A stretch of DNA of 64,000 nucleotides from SpSt-333 sp964371615 (lineage in GTDB: Bacteria > Bacteroidota > Ignavibacteria > UBA10030 > UBA8401): NCBI GenBank assembly GCA_964371615.1, contig CAYJMS010000007.1, positions 11,763-75,762 of the forward strand. The letters run 5' to 3'. Made by a program: the position numbers and the translations under genes. Positions 53,403 to 60,235 of the stretch are shown piece by piece; the first letter of the stretch is position 1, and every line of letters begins with the position of its first letter. Under the pieces are notes generated by a model. It had not been told where the DNA came from. It saw nothing but the letters and a program-made list of their open reading frames with translations, and made no database searches.

Positions 53403-54179
53403 ATGAAAATATTCATCCTCTTCGTATCGACCTTTGCAGCGGCGCTGTACTTTCCTTCGGCATCATTTGGCCAAGATCAATCCCGTGTCAAAAACACCAT
53501 TGTGCACCATGGCGGAATAATTCGATTGGATACAACGCACAAAACGATCTACCTGGTATTTACCGGACATGAATTTGCGGATGGAGGAACAACCATCCTT
53601 GCCATATTGAAACGCCATTCTATCAATGCTTCTTTTTTCTTTACCGGCGATTTTTATCGAAACGAGAAATTCACGTCATTGATTAAAAAAATGCACCGTA
53701 ACGGACATTATCTCGGTGCACATTCCGATAAGCATCTATTGTATTGCACGTGGGAAAATCGTGACTCCCTCCTTGTCACCAAAGAGGAATTTCGGCACGA
53801 TGTTATGAATAATTACTCAGCAATGGCAAAATTCGGCATCACAAAAGAGGAGGCACGATATTTTATGCCTCCCTATGAATGGTATAATACTGCAGTTTCC
53901 AAATGGTCTAACGAAATCGGTCTTCAGATAATTAATTTCACACCTGGGACGACGTCCAATGCCGATTATACTATTCCGACAATGGCAAACTATGTGTCGT
54001 CCGATTCTATTTTCGCGCGAATTCTTCGTTTCGAATCCACCCAGAAAAACGGGCTCAACGGATTTCTGTTGCTCTCACACATCGGTACTGACGAACAGCG
54101 GACGGATAAATTTTACAATAAACTCGATGAATTGATTACGGAGTTAAAATCGCGGGGATACTCATTCGGACGATTGTAA
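53403..54179 (+). CDS. Exported NodB-like polysaccharide deacetylase with altered motif 1
   Basis: From the start MKIFILFVSTFAAALYF (a signal peptide) this 258-residue protein resembles the polysaccharide deacetylase fold: ASFFFTGDFYRN, GHYLGAHSDKH with zinc ligands H107 and H111, and a C-terminal HIGTDEQRTDKFY. The usual TFDDG of motif 1 is replaced by VFTGHEFADGG, which retains one Asp (D60). That variant recurs in a Bacteroidota subfamily, so it may be a distinct activity. An upstream start 18 codons earlier is possible. It is divergent from the phosphoesterase gene and convergent, with 4 bases between, on hrpB. Confidence 0.78.
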   Translation: MKIFILFVSTFAAALYFPSASFGQDQSRVKNTIVHHGGIIRLDTTHKTIYLVFTGHEFADGGTTILAILKRHSINASFFFTGDFYRNEKFTSLIKKMHRNGHYLGAHSDKHLLYCTWENRDSLLVTKEEFRHDVMNNYSAMAKFGITKEEARYFMPPYEWYNTAVSKWSNEIGLQIINFTPGTTSNADYTIPTMANYVSSDSIFARILRFESTQKNGLNGFLLLSHIGTDEQRTDKFYNKLDELITELKSRGYSFGRL

Positions 54180-54183
54180 TATT

Positions 54184-56667
54184 TTACATTCTCTTTTTTG
54201 TCTTTCGTGTAGGCTCCGCTTCCAGAGGATTTTCCGGCCAAAAATGTTTCGGGTATTGTCCACGCATATCCTTCCGAACTTCAGGATAGACATTCTTCCA
54301 AAAACTCGGCAGATCCTGCGTAATGGCGAGCGGACGCCGTGCCGGCGAGAGCAAGTGCAACAGCACTTTTACCTTTCCGCCGCCAACGGTCGGAGTATTT
54401 TTCTCACCGAACATTTCCTGCATCCGTACTGCGAGCACCGGCTGCGCCTGCGAATAATCGATTGAAATACGAGATCCCGTCGGCACGGTATGGTGAGTCG
54501 GTGCAAGACGGTCGATATCCGATAATTGCCGGTGAGAAAAAAGGCTTCGTATGATATCGAACATATCAATTTTTTTCCATTGAGAACGCCGGGAGATTCC
54601 ATTCAGAAACGGTCCGAGCCATGCATCTATTTCGGATGATAGAGTGCCATCACTTACATCCGGCCATGGTTCCTGCACGATGCCGTGCATACGGAGCCAT
54701 TCACTTCGTATGCGCAGAAGATTCGCCTGTTCATTCCATGGAAGGGATTCTATTCCCTCGGACTGAATACGCCGGATCACAATTCTTTTCGCTTCCTCCG
54801 GATCCGGAGCAAATAATGATGAGGAGAGTTCAACTGCGCCGAGCGATGTAACATTTCTTCCCACGACACAATCCTCCGTCTCCGACCAATTGGTTTCTGT
54901 ACGGTGCAGTATCTGGTCTTTGAAATAACGGACAATATCACTATCTGAAATCGGCTCGGCAAGAAATATTCTTACATCATTCCCTGCACCATCTACTTCC
55001 CCCACGGCAATATATTCCTCTTTGGAGATATAACTTGCCTTCGGAAGAACCCCCATAGTATTACCGGAGAGTTGATATCGCTCACCGCTTTTACGTTTAC
55101 CGATCCTGTCGGGATAGACGAATGCAAGCAGTACGCCAAGCTTTTCACCATCATTCGACTGACCAAACGGTCGCGGTGTCAATTGCAACAATTTTTGCAG
55201 TCGAGTACTCAAATCGACGATTCTTTTGCGTGCGTTAATGTCGGTTCCATCTCCTTTTTTTACGGCGTCGTATCGCGACCGAAGGTCGATGTCGCTTTGT
55301 GATTTCCCTTTCAGAACATCCCTTTCATCCACCAAAGCAGCGACATCGCATGCCGCAGTCCCGAGACCGATTTCTTTCCCTTTAATCATCATATGCGCTA
55401 ATCGTGGGTGCACCGGCAAACCAGCCATCAATTTCCCATGTTCAGTAATTTTATCCTGAGCATCTATCGCACCAAGAAATCGCAACAATCGTTGCGCTTG
55501 TAATAGATTAGAACCAGGGGGTGCATCGAGGAACTTCAGGTGTTTGCCGCCGCTGTCTCCCCATACAGCGAGATCCAGCGCAAACGCTGCAAGGTCGGTG
55601 ATAAGTATTTCAGGTTGAGTAAATTCCGGCAATTGGGTATGAATAGCTTCGGTCCAAAGACGATAGCATACTCCCGATTGCTGGCGTCCTGCTCGTCCTT
55701 TTCGCTGCTCGGCAGAAGAACGCGAAACAGGTACGGTAATTAGGCCGCTCATACCCCGGCGAGGATCGAATTTTGAAATTCGGGAAAGGCCCGAATCAAT
55801 GACAACATGAACACCATCAATTGTGATACTTGTTTCTGCAATATTCGTCGAGAGAATCACCTTCCGTTTACCGGCAGGTGCCGGTAATAATGCAGCACGT
55901 TGTTTCTCGGCAGAAGCGTCTCCGAACAATAAGTGTACGGTTACCGAATCCGGTAATTCCTTGTCGCGAAGGAGTGTTTCAACCATTTTAATCTCACGCT
56001 GTCCCGGTAAAAACACCAGGATATCTCCTTCGTCCTTTCTCAATGCTTTCATCACTGAACTGACGATGACACGTTCGATCCTTTCGTCGGGATCGGCCGA
56101 AAGGTAATGTGTTTCGACCGGATACGATCGTCCGGCACTATTAATTATTTTAGAGGACGGGAGGAGATCACCAATCGCTGCACTATTGAGTGTTGCAGAC
56201 ATCACGAGAATTTTCAAATCGGTCCGCAGGCTGAACTGCGCATCCAGTGTTAATGCTAAACCTAAATCGGCATGGATACTTCGTTCGTGAAATTCATCGA
56301 AAATGACAAGTCCGTATTCATGCAGCGATGGATCTTCCTGAATCATTCTTGTCAATATACCTTCGGTCACAATTTCAATCTGTGTATGCTCGGATATTTT
56401 TGATTCTCCACGGATTCGATACCCGATAGTCCGGCCGGCACGCTCTTCAAGTTGGTGCGCCATATATTCGGCAGACCGAACGGCTGCAAGGCGTCGCGGT
56501 TCCAACATAATCATTTTTTTTCCGGCGAGCCATTTTTCCTGTCGCAGCGCCAGCGGCACTCTGGTAGTTTTACCGGCACCCGGTTCGGCAGACAATACGA
56601 CGTTGCCGTGATTTCGAAAGACAGCGCAAATTTCAGGGAGAATGCTATCGATGGGTAATGGAATCAT
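54184..56667 (-). CDS. hrpB: ATP-dependent RNA helicase HrpB
   Basis: HrpB is a DEAH-box family helicase (here DEFH) of unknown RNA target. From the preferred ATG (MIPLPIDSILPEI) it has 827 residues, the usual size, with the P-loop EPGAGKTT (28-35), DEFHERS (124-130), VMSATLNSAAI, the RecA2 motif STNIAETSITIDGVHVVIDSG and the QRKGRAGRQQSG motif VI. The C-terminal HrpB-specific region (about 500-820) is present. The frame is open 21 codons upstream but that lies within the terminator of the RRM gene. It converges on the deacetylase-like gene and lies downstream of the RRM gene. Confidence 0.95.
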   Translation of the reverse strand: MIPLPIDSILPEICAVFRNHGNVVLSAEPGAGKTTRVPLALRQEKWLAGKKMIMLEPRRLAAVRSAEYMAHQLEERAGRTIGYRIRGESKISEHTQIEIVTEGILTRMIQEDPSLHEYGLVIFDEFHERSIHADLGLALTLDAQFSLRTDLKILVMSATLNSAAIGDLLPSSKIINSAGRSYPVETHYLSADPDERIERVIVSSVMKALRKDEGDILVFLPGQREIKMVETLLRDKELPDSVTVHLLFGDASAEKQRAALLPAPAGKRKVILSTNIAETSITIDGVHVVIDSGLSRISKFDPRRGMSGLITVPVSRSSAEQRKGRAGRQQSGVCYRLWTEAIHTQLPEFTQPEILITDLAAFALDLAVWGDSGGKHLKFLDAPPGSNLLQAQRLLRFLGAIDAQDKITEHGKLMAGLPVHPRLAHMMIKGKEIGLGTAACDVAALVDERDVLKGKSQSDIDLRSRYDAVKKGDGTDINARKRIVDLSTRLQKLLQLTPRPFGQSNDGEKLGVLLAFVYPDRIGKRKSGERYQLSGNTMGVLPKASYISKEEYIAVGEVDGAGNDVRIFLAEPISDSDIVRYFKDQILHRTETNWSETEDCVVGRNVTSLGAVELSSSLFAPDPEEAKRIVIRRIQSEGIESLPWNEQANLLRIRSEWLRMHGIVQEPWPDVSDGTLSSEIDAWLGPFLNGISRRSQWKKIDMFDIIRSLFSHRQLSDIDRLAPTHHTVPTGSRISIDYSQAQPVLAVRMQEMFGEKNTPTVGGGKVKVLLHLLSPARRPLAITQDLPSFWKNVYPEVRKDMRGQYPKHFWPENPLEAEPTRKTKKRM

Positions 56668-56717
56668 AGAAAAAGATAGGCAACTTTTTATTAGCAAGAA
56701 AACAATGCCAAAAAAAA

Positions 56718-56740
56718 AGAATCCTGCCAAAGCAGGATTC
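56718..56740 (-). terminator. Rho-independent terminator after the RRM gene
   Basis: GAATCCTGC pairs with GCAGGATTC around a 4-base loop, with a run of nine T on the minus strand (AAAAAAAAA on plus, 56710-56718). It follows the RRM gene and precedes hrpB. Confidence 0.88.
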
Positions 56741-56770
56741 TTTTTATTGTCATTAGGTCAGTGCGGAGTC

Positions 56771-57073
56771 TTAATATCGACGACCGCCGCCGCCACTTCG
56801 ACCGCCACCGCCGCCGCGGAACGAATTTTCAGTCTTCGGCCGTGCTTCGTTGACATCCATGTTTCTGCCTTTGAGATCTTTTCCTTGTAATGCAGCAATG
56901 GCAGCTTCCGCTTCAGCCTTTTTCGGCATTTCAACGAAACCGAATCCTTTTGAAACGTTGTTCGAACGGTCACGAATGACAGTGACTTCGCCCAATTCGC
57001 CGAATGGCGAGAAGACTTCCGTTAAGTCTTCTTTTGTTACTTCGCGGTCCAAATTACCGACGTAGAGTTTCAT
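56771..57073 (-). CDS. RRM-domain RNA-binding protein with glycine-rich tail
   Basis: This 100-residue protein has one RRM (about 1-78) with RNP2 LYVGNLDREVT and RNP1 KGFGFVEMPKKAE, then a Gly/Arg-rich tail (SFRGGGGGRSGGGGRRY). Such small RRM proteins are common in Bacteroidota and cyanobacteria and are often cold-shock or post-transcriptional regulators. AGGGAGG lies about 5 bases before the ATG. A promoter candidate lies 150 bases upstream, giving a leader of about that length, typical of this gene type. Confidence 0.92.
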   Translation of the reverse strand: MKLYVGNLDREVTKEDLTEVFSPFGELGEVTVIRDRSNNVSKGFGFVEMPKKAEAEAAIAALQGKDLKGRNMDVNEARPKTENSFRGGGGGRSGGGGRRY

Positions 57074-57287
57074 AATACCTCCCTGAGAGATGGAAATGGT
57101 GTATAAATTAGTTGTGCGGCTATTCCTGCTTCACCGAGAAAAATACGACCATGTCCCTTTCTGAAAGGAAGGAAACTGTGGAGGATAGACTGTGTGTGAT
57201 AGTGTGCCGGATGTATAATACCAAATATAATGGTGGAAACCTAATACCGTAAATTCGTCATTTTCATGATAACCGTGCACAATGATG
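57074..57287 (-). promoter_or_regulatory. Promoter and leader of the RRM gene
   Basis: This 214-base stretch between the RRM gene and the SUI1-like gene holds no gene. On the minus strand TTTACG (57248-57253) and TATATT (57224-57229) are 18 bases apart; the latter is followed by TGG, so it also fits the Bacteroidota TAnnTTTG form. A short CCTTTC/GAAAGG hairpin lies in the leader. The rest is unremarkable. Confidence 0.45.
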
Positions 57288-57620
57288 TCATTTTATGCGG
57301 TAATTCAATTCTTTGAGTTTTTCGGCAATTCGGGACCGCTGATCCCCCTGGATTTCGATTGTTCCCTGTTTCACCGTTCCACCCGCACCGCAGTGTTGTT
57401 TTAATATCTTTGAAATATCCTGCATGGTTTGAGGATTGTGTTCCAATCCAAGTACGAGAGTGACGCTCTTCCCTTTCCGTCCCTTCGTATCCAATAGGAC
57501 CCGCACGGTTTTTTCTTTCCCGTTATGTAAGTCGGCAAAAGACGGAAGCGACTCGGTGTGACGACCTCGTTCAGATTCCGGCAACAGATGCTCAAGATCT
57601 TTCAGAGATGTCAGTTTCAT
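57288..57620 (-). CDS. SUI1/YciH-family translation factor-like protein
   Basis: This 110-residue protein ends with a SUI1 domain: LVLGLEHNPQTMQDISKILKQ, then the basic GAGGTVKQGTIEIQGDQRSRIAEKLKE. The N-terminal part is a short leader (about 1-35). Bacterial YciH relatives of eukaryotic initiation factor eIF1 may influence start-site fidelity; the role is not settled. Its ATG overlaps the acyl-CoA synthetase stop by 4 bases. Confidence 0.85.
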   Translation of the reverse strand: MKLTSLKDLEHLLPESERGRHTESLPSFADLHNGKEKTVRVLLDTKGRKGKSVTLVLGLEHNPQTMQDISKILKQHCGAGGTVKQGTIEIQGDQRSRIAEKLKELNYRIK

Positions 57621-59533
57621 TCCATCCTTTTTATAATATTCTTGTTCTGATGATTACCGATTTCTTTCCCTTCGGATGTAAACAGAAATTCGATCCGGTC
57701 ACGATAAAATTCTACGATCTTCCCCCTTACCATTTTGAGTGTGCTGTTGAGAAGATGATTTTGTTCCGTGAACCCCTCTCCTAACACTGCCAGTGCCGCC
57801 GGAAGCCACCGTTCCGGAAATTCACCCGCAAATTTCCCTCCGGTCTTATATTCAGCGATTTCTGATTCCAGCAACCGTAACGCTGCAATCTGACCGAGCT
57901 CCGAATGAGGCGAAAGATTTTGCTGACGGAGGTAACCGAGGACCTTTTCCTTGTTCGGCACAATCAAACCGACTGTATACACCGATTGGTTGTTATAGAG
58001 CATCACCTGATCGATATAGGGAGAATTCCCCACCAACGCCTCTTCAATTCCTTCGGGACTATATTTTTCCCCGTCGTGACCAATGAGCAAGCTCTTTGCA
58101 CGACCCAGCACATAGAGAAAATTATCACTATCAAGATATCCAAGATCCCCGGTAAACAACCATCCGTCCCGGATTGTTTCGCGCGTCGCTTTTTCATTCT
58201 TCCAGTACCCCGCCATAACGTTTTCGCCGCGGATGACGATTTCTCCCTGAACTCCTGTGGGAAGGGATTGCCCTTGTTCATCGCAAATTTTTACTTCAAG
58301 ATTCGGTACAATTGATCCCGATGAGCCTAATTTATGTCTCTTCGGGACATTGGCGGAAATGATCGGCGACGCTTCGGTCAAACCGTAACCCTGAAACATC
58401 GGAATACCAATGGCATAAAAGAAGCGTTGTAATTCAATATCCAGCAACGCACCGCCACCGATAAAAAATTGCAGTCGCCCACCAAACCCCTGACGTATTT
58501 TTTTAAAGATCAGGGCATCGAAGAGACGATACTGGATCTTCTCTAACAGAGTACCGTTCTTCCCCTTATCCCAGCCAATGCCGTTAATGTTGTAAGCGAT
58601 GTCCAACGCCCTGGTAAACAATTTTTCGACCTTCTCTCCTTTTTCCCTGATCCCTTTCTCAATATTTTTCCTGAAGTTTTTTGCCAGTGCAGGAACACTC
58701 AGCAGAAATGTCGGTTTAACTTCTTTTATGTTAACAGGAACATTCTTCAGTGTCTCCAGTGCCGTTTTACCGACTTGAACTGATGCCATGCTCGCGCCAT
58801 TTTTGATGAGCGTGTAAATTCCCGCCGTATGTGCAAATGAATGATCCCACGGCAGAATCAATAACGAACAATATTCTTGCGGTATCGGCAATAATCCGGA
58901 GGCTTGCTCGACATTCGCAGTATAATTTCTGTGTGTTAAGATAATTCCTTTGGGATCGGCGGTGGTGCCGGAGGTATAACAGATATTTGCAGGGTCGTTC
59001 TCGGTCACGCCGGTCCACCGGAGATCAAACTCGGCTCTCCGTGACTTTAAAAATTCCGATCCGATATCAAGCAACGTGGAAAATTTTAATTCAGAATCGA
59101 CAGAAGGATCACCGTCGAGAATGATCACTTTCTCCAATTCCGGAAGGTCTCCGTAGATCGCACGAATTTTATGTACGTGCCCGCCGGAAATAATGATCAT
59201 TTTGCATCCAGAATGCGCGATCCTAAATTTTAAATCGGTGAGTTCATCCAATTTGACAGAGATCGGCACGTTAATGGCACCGGCATATAAAATTCCAAGT
59301 TCGGAGACGACCCAGTCGTTTCGTCCTTCTGAAATAAGCGCGATCCGATCTCCTTTATTGATTCCAATTCCCATAAGACCGGATGCACATAACAGGACAC
59401 GGTCATGAATCTCAGTATAGGTTGTCCCTTCATATGCATCAGTACGTTTTTCCCATAACAGGATATTTTGGGGATATTGTTGTACACTCTGTTCAAAAAT
59501 CTGCGGAATAGTGCGTTGCAGTCGAGGTTTCAT
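57617..59533 (-). CDS. Long-chain acyl-CoA synthetase (AMP-forming)
   Basis: The 638-residue protein belongs to the ANL superfamily and activates fatty acids with ATP and CoA. Motifs are the P-loop-like ICYTSGTTADPKGIILTH near 190-207, GYGLTEASPIISANV near 393 and the RGENVMAGYWKNEKATRET and WLFTGDLGYLDSDNFLYVLG region near 440-475. The C-terminal lysine for adenylation is in the final subdomain. The size fits the long-chain group (about 600-650) rather than acetyl-CoA synthetases. It could feed the acyl-CoA dehydrogenase, hydroxyacyl-CoA dehydrogenase and thiolase genes elsewhere in the window. YciH follows with overlap. Confidence 0.93.
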   Translation of the reverse strand: MKPRLQRTIPQIFEQSVQQYPQNILLWEKRTDAYEGTTYTEIHDRVLLCASGLMGIGINKGDRIALISEGRNDWVVSELGILYAGAINVPISVKLDELTDLKFRIAHSGCKMIIISGGHVHKIRAIYGDLPELEKVIILDGDPSVDSELKFSTLLDIGSEFLKSRRAEFDLRWTGVTENDPANICYTSGTTADPKGIILTHRNYTANVEQASGLLPIPQEYCSLLILPWDHSFAHTAGIYTLIKNGASMASVQVGKTALETLKNVPVNIKEVKPTFLLSVPALAKNFRKNIEKGIREKGEKVEKLFTRALDIAYNINGIGWDKGKNGTLLEKIQYRLFDALIFKKIRQGFGGRLQFFIGGGALLDIELQRFFYAIGIPMFQGYGLTEASPIISANVPKRHKLGSSGSIVPNLEVKICDEQGQSLPTGVQGEIVIRGENVMAGYWKNEKATRETIRDGWLFTGDLGYLDSDNFLYVLGRAKSLLIGHDGEKYSPEGIEEALVGNSPYIDQVMLYNNQSVYTVGLIVPNKEKVLGYLRQQNLSPHSELGQIAALRLLESEIAEYKTGGKFAGEFPERWLPAALAVLGEGFTEQNHLLNSTLKMVRGKIVEFYRDRIEFLFTSEGKEIGNHQNKNIIKRME

Positions 59534-59636
59534 GGCGGTAGGATTATGTGTTCATTGAATGGAATAACGAACGTTTAATGCGGAAATGTAACGGTATTAT
59601 GCCGGAGAAGCAATCCGGTGGAGGAAGAGAAAAAAA

Positions 59637-59658
59637 AATCCCCGCAGAAGCGGGGATT
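59637..59658 (-). terminator. Terminator after tRNA-Lys
   Basis: AATCCCCGC and GCGGGGATT form a 9-bp stem with an AGAA-type loop, followed by eight T on the minus strand (59631-59638). It ends the single-gene tRNA transcript and separates it from the acyl-CoA synthetase gene. Confidence 0.88.
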
Positions 59659-59670
59659 TGGAAAACAGTG

Positions 59671-59742
59671 TGATCGCGGATGGTCTCGAACCATCGACCC
59701 TCTGCTTAAAAGGCAGATGCTCTACCGCTGAGCTACGCGATC
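59671..59742 (-). tRNA. tRNA-Lys (TTT anticodon)
   Basis: A complete cloverleaf reads on the minus strand. The acceptor stem GATCGCG pairs with CGCGATC, the D arm is GCTC...GAGC, the anticodon arm is TCTGC-CTTTTAA-GCAGA giving anticodon TTT, and the T arm is GATGG-TTCGAGA-CCATC. The discriminator is A. CCA is not encoded (CAC follows). It is a single-gene unit with its own promoter and terminator. Confidence 0.97.
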
Positions 59743-59765
59743 AATACTCTGTAAGGTATGGCTTA

Positions 59766-59794
59766 AATATACGCAAAATATAGCCGCGACGCAA
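59766..59794 (-). promoter_or_regulatory. Promoter of tRNA-Lys
   Basis: TTGCGT (59789-59794) is followed after exactly 17 bases by TATATT (59766-59771), about 23 bases before the tRNA 5' end. This fits a sigma70-type promoter with a weaker -35. Confidence 0.6.
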
Positions 59795-59813
59795 CGACAG
59801 GCATTGAAAAACT

Positions 59814-60104
59814 CTACACCGTTCCTTCCACGGAACCGGAATTGTCAAATGGTTCCTTTTGTTTTCGGTGATACATGATCCCGACGGGAATGACGACACA
59901 ATAACCAAGTACCAGCAGAATCGGCGCTACCGTAATCGCCAAAGGGTTATCCCACGGAGTTGCACTGAGCGCAAGATATCCAAGGACAATAATCGCAATA
60001 CCAACAGCAATTATTTTATAATTGATCGGCTCCAGCACAAGTATACCGGCACTTTTCATCCGTTTTTTGCCGGCAGGTTTTTCTTTCTGTAATTGTTTTG
60101 ACAT
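59814..60104 (-). CDS. DUF3098-like two-helix membrane protein
   Basis: The 96-residue protein has a basic cytoplasmic start (KEKPAGKKRMK), two helices (about 29-47 and 56-77) and a charged end (YHRKQKEPFDNSG). The spacing and ITVAPILLVLGY-type second helix fit the DUF3098 family of Bacteroidota, of unknown function, sometimes near cell-division or protein-translocation genes. AAAGGAAAGG lies just before the ATG. A candidate small RNA and terminator precede it, so it may have its own promoter or be expressed by read-through. Confidence 0.75.
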   Translation of the reverse strand: MSKQLQKEKPAGKKRMKSAGILVLEPINYKIIAVGIAIIVLGYLALSATPWDNPLAITVAPILLVLGYCVVIPVGIMYHRKQKEPFDNSGSVEGTV

Positions 60105-60120
60105 TGGACCTTTCCTTTAT

Positions 60121-60204
60121 AATAAAAAGCCAGACGTTGGGGGGACCGTCTGGCTCGACCATTTTATATGCAACACTCAGGGGAGGAAGCGTTGCAGAGG
60201 TCGA
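60121..60204 (-). ncRNA. Candidate small RNA with two C-rich hairpin loops
   Basis: The transcript starting near 60201 could fold into a closing stem (TCGACC/GGTCGA), an inner 10-bp hairpin (TGCAACGCTT/GAGTGTTGCA with two G-U pairs) displaying an 8-base loop CCTCCCCT, and a terminator hairpin (AGCCAGACG/CGTCTGGCT) with loop GTCCCCCCAA, followed by TTTTTATT. Loops rich in C that match the ribosome-binding site are typical of bacterial base-pairing regulators. It is predicted from sequence alone. It could also be merely the leader or attenuator of the DUF3098-like gene. Confidence 0.4.
60128..60155 (-). terminator. Terminator hairpin 3' of the GH13 gene and of the candidate small RNA
   Basis: AGCCAGACG and CGTCTGGCT form a 9-bp stem around a 10-base loop, followed by TTTTTATT on the minus strand. 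It is the end of the GH13-side transcripts and of the candidate small RNA. Confidence 0.8.
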
Positions 60205-60207
60205 TGT

Positions 60208-60235
60208 AATATAATTAGAAAATAGTAAAAATCAA
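60208..60235 (-). promoter_or_regulatory. Candidate promoter of the small RNA
   Basis: TTGATT (60230-60235) and TATATT (60208-60213) are separated by 16 bases. The -35 overlaps the GH13 stop codon. The start would lie near 60201, just at the closing stem of the candidate RNA. Confidence 0.45.

Noticed and set aside
60165..60200. Signal recognition particle RNA on the plus strand (CAGGGGAGGAAGC resembles its conserved loop)
   Set aside because: The UCC-GGAA-GGA apical hairpin is missing and there is no plus-strand terminator, so the likeness is limited to a few bases.
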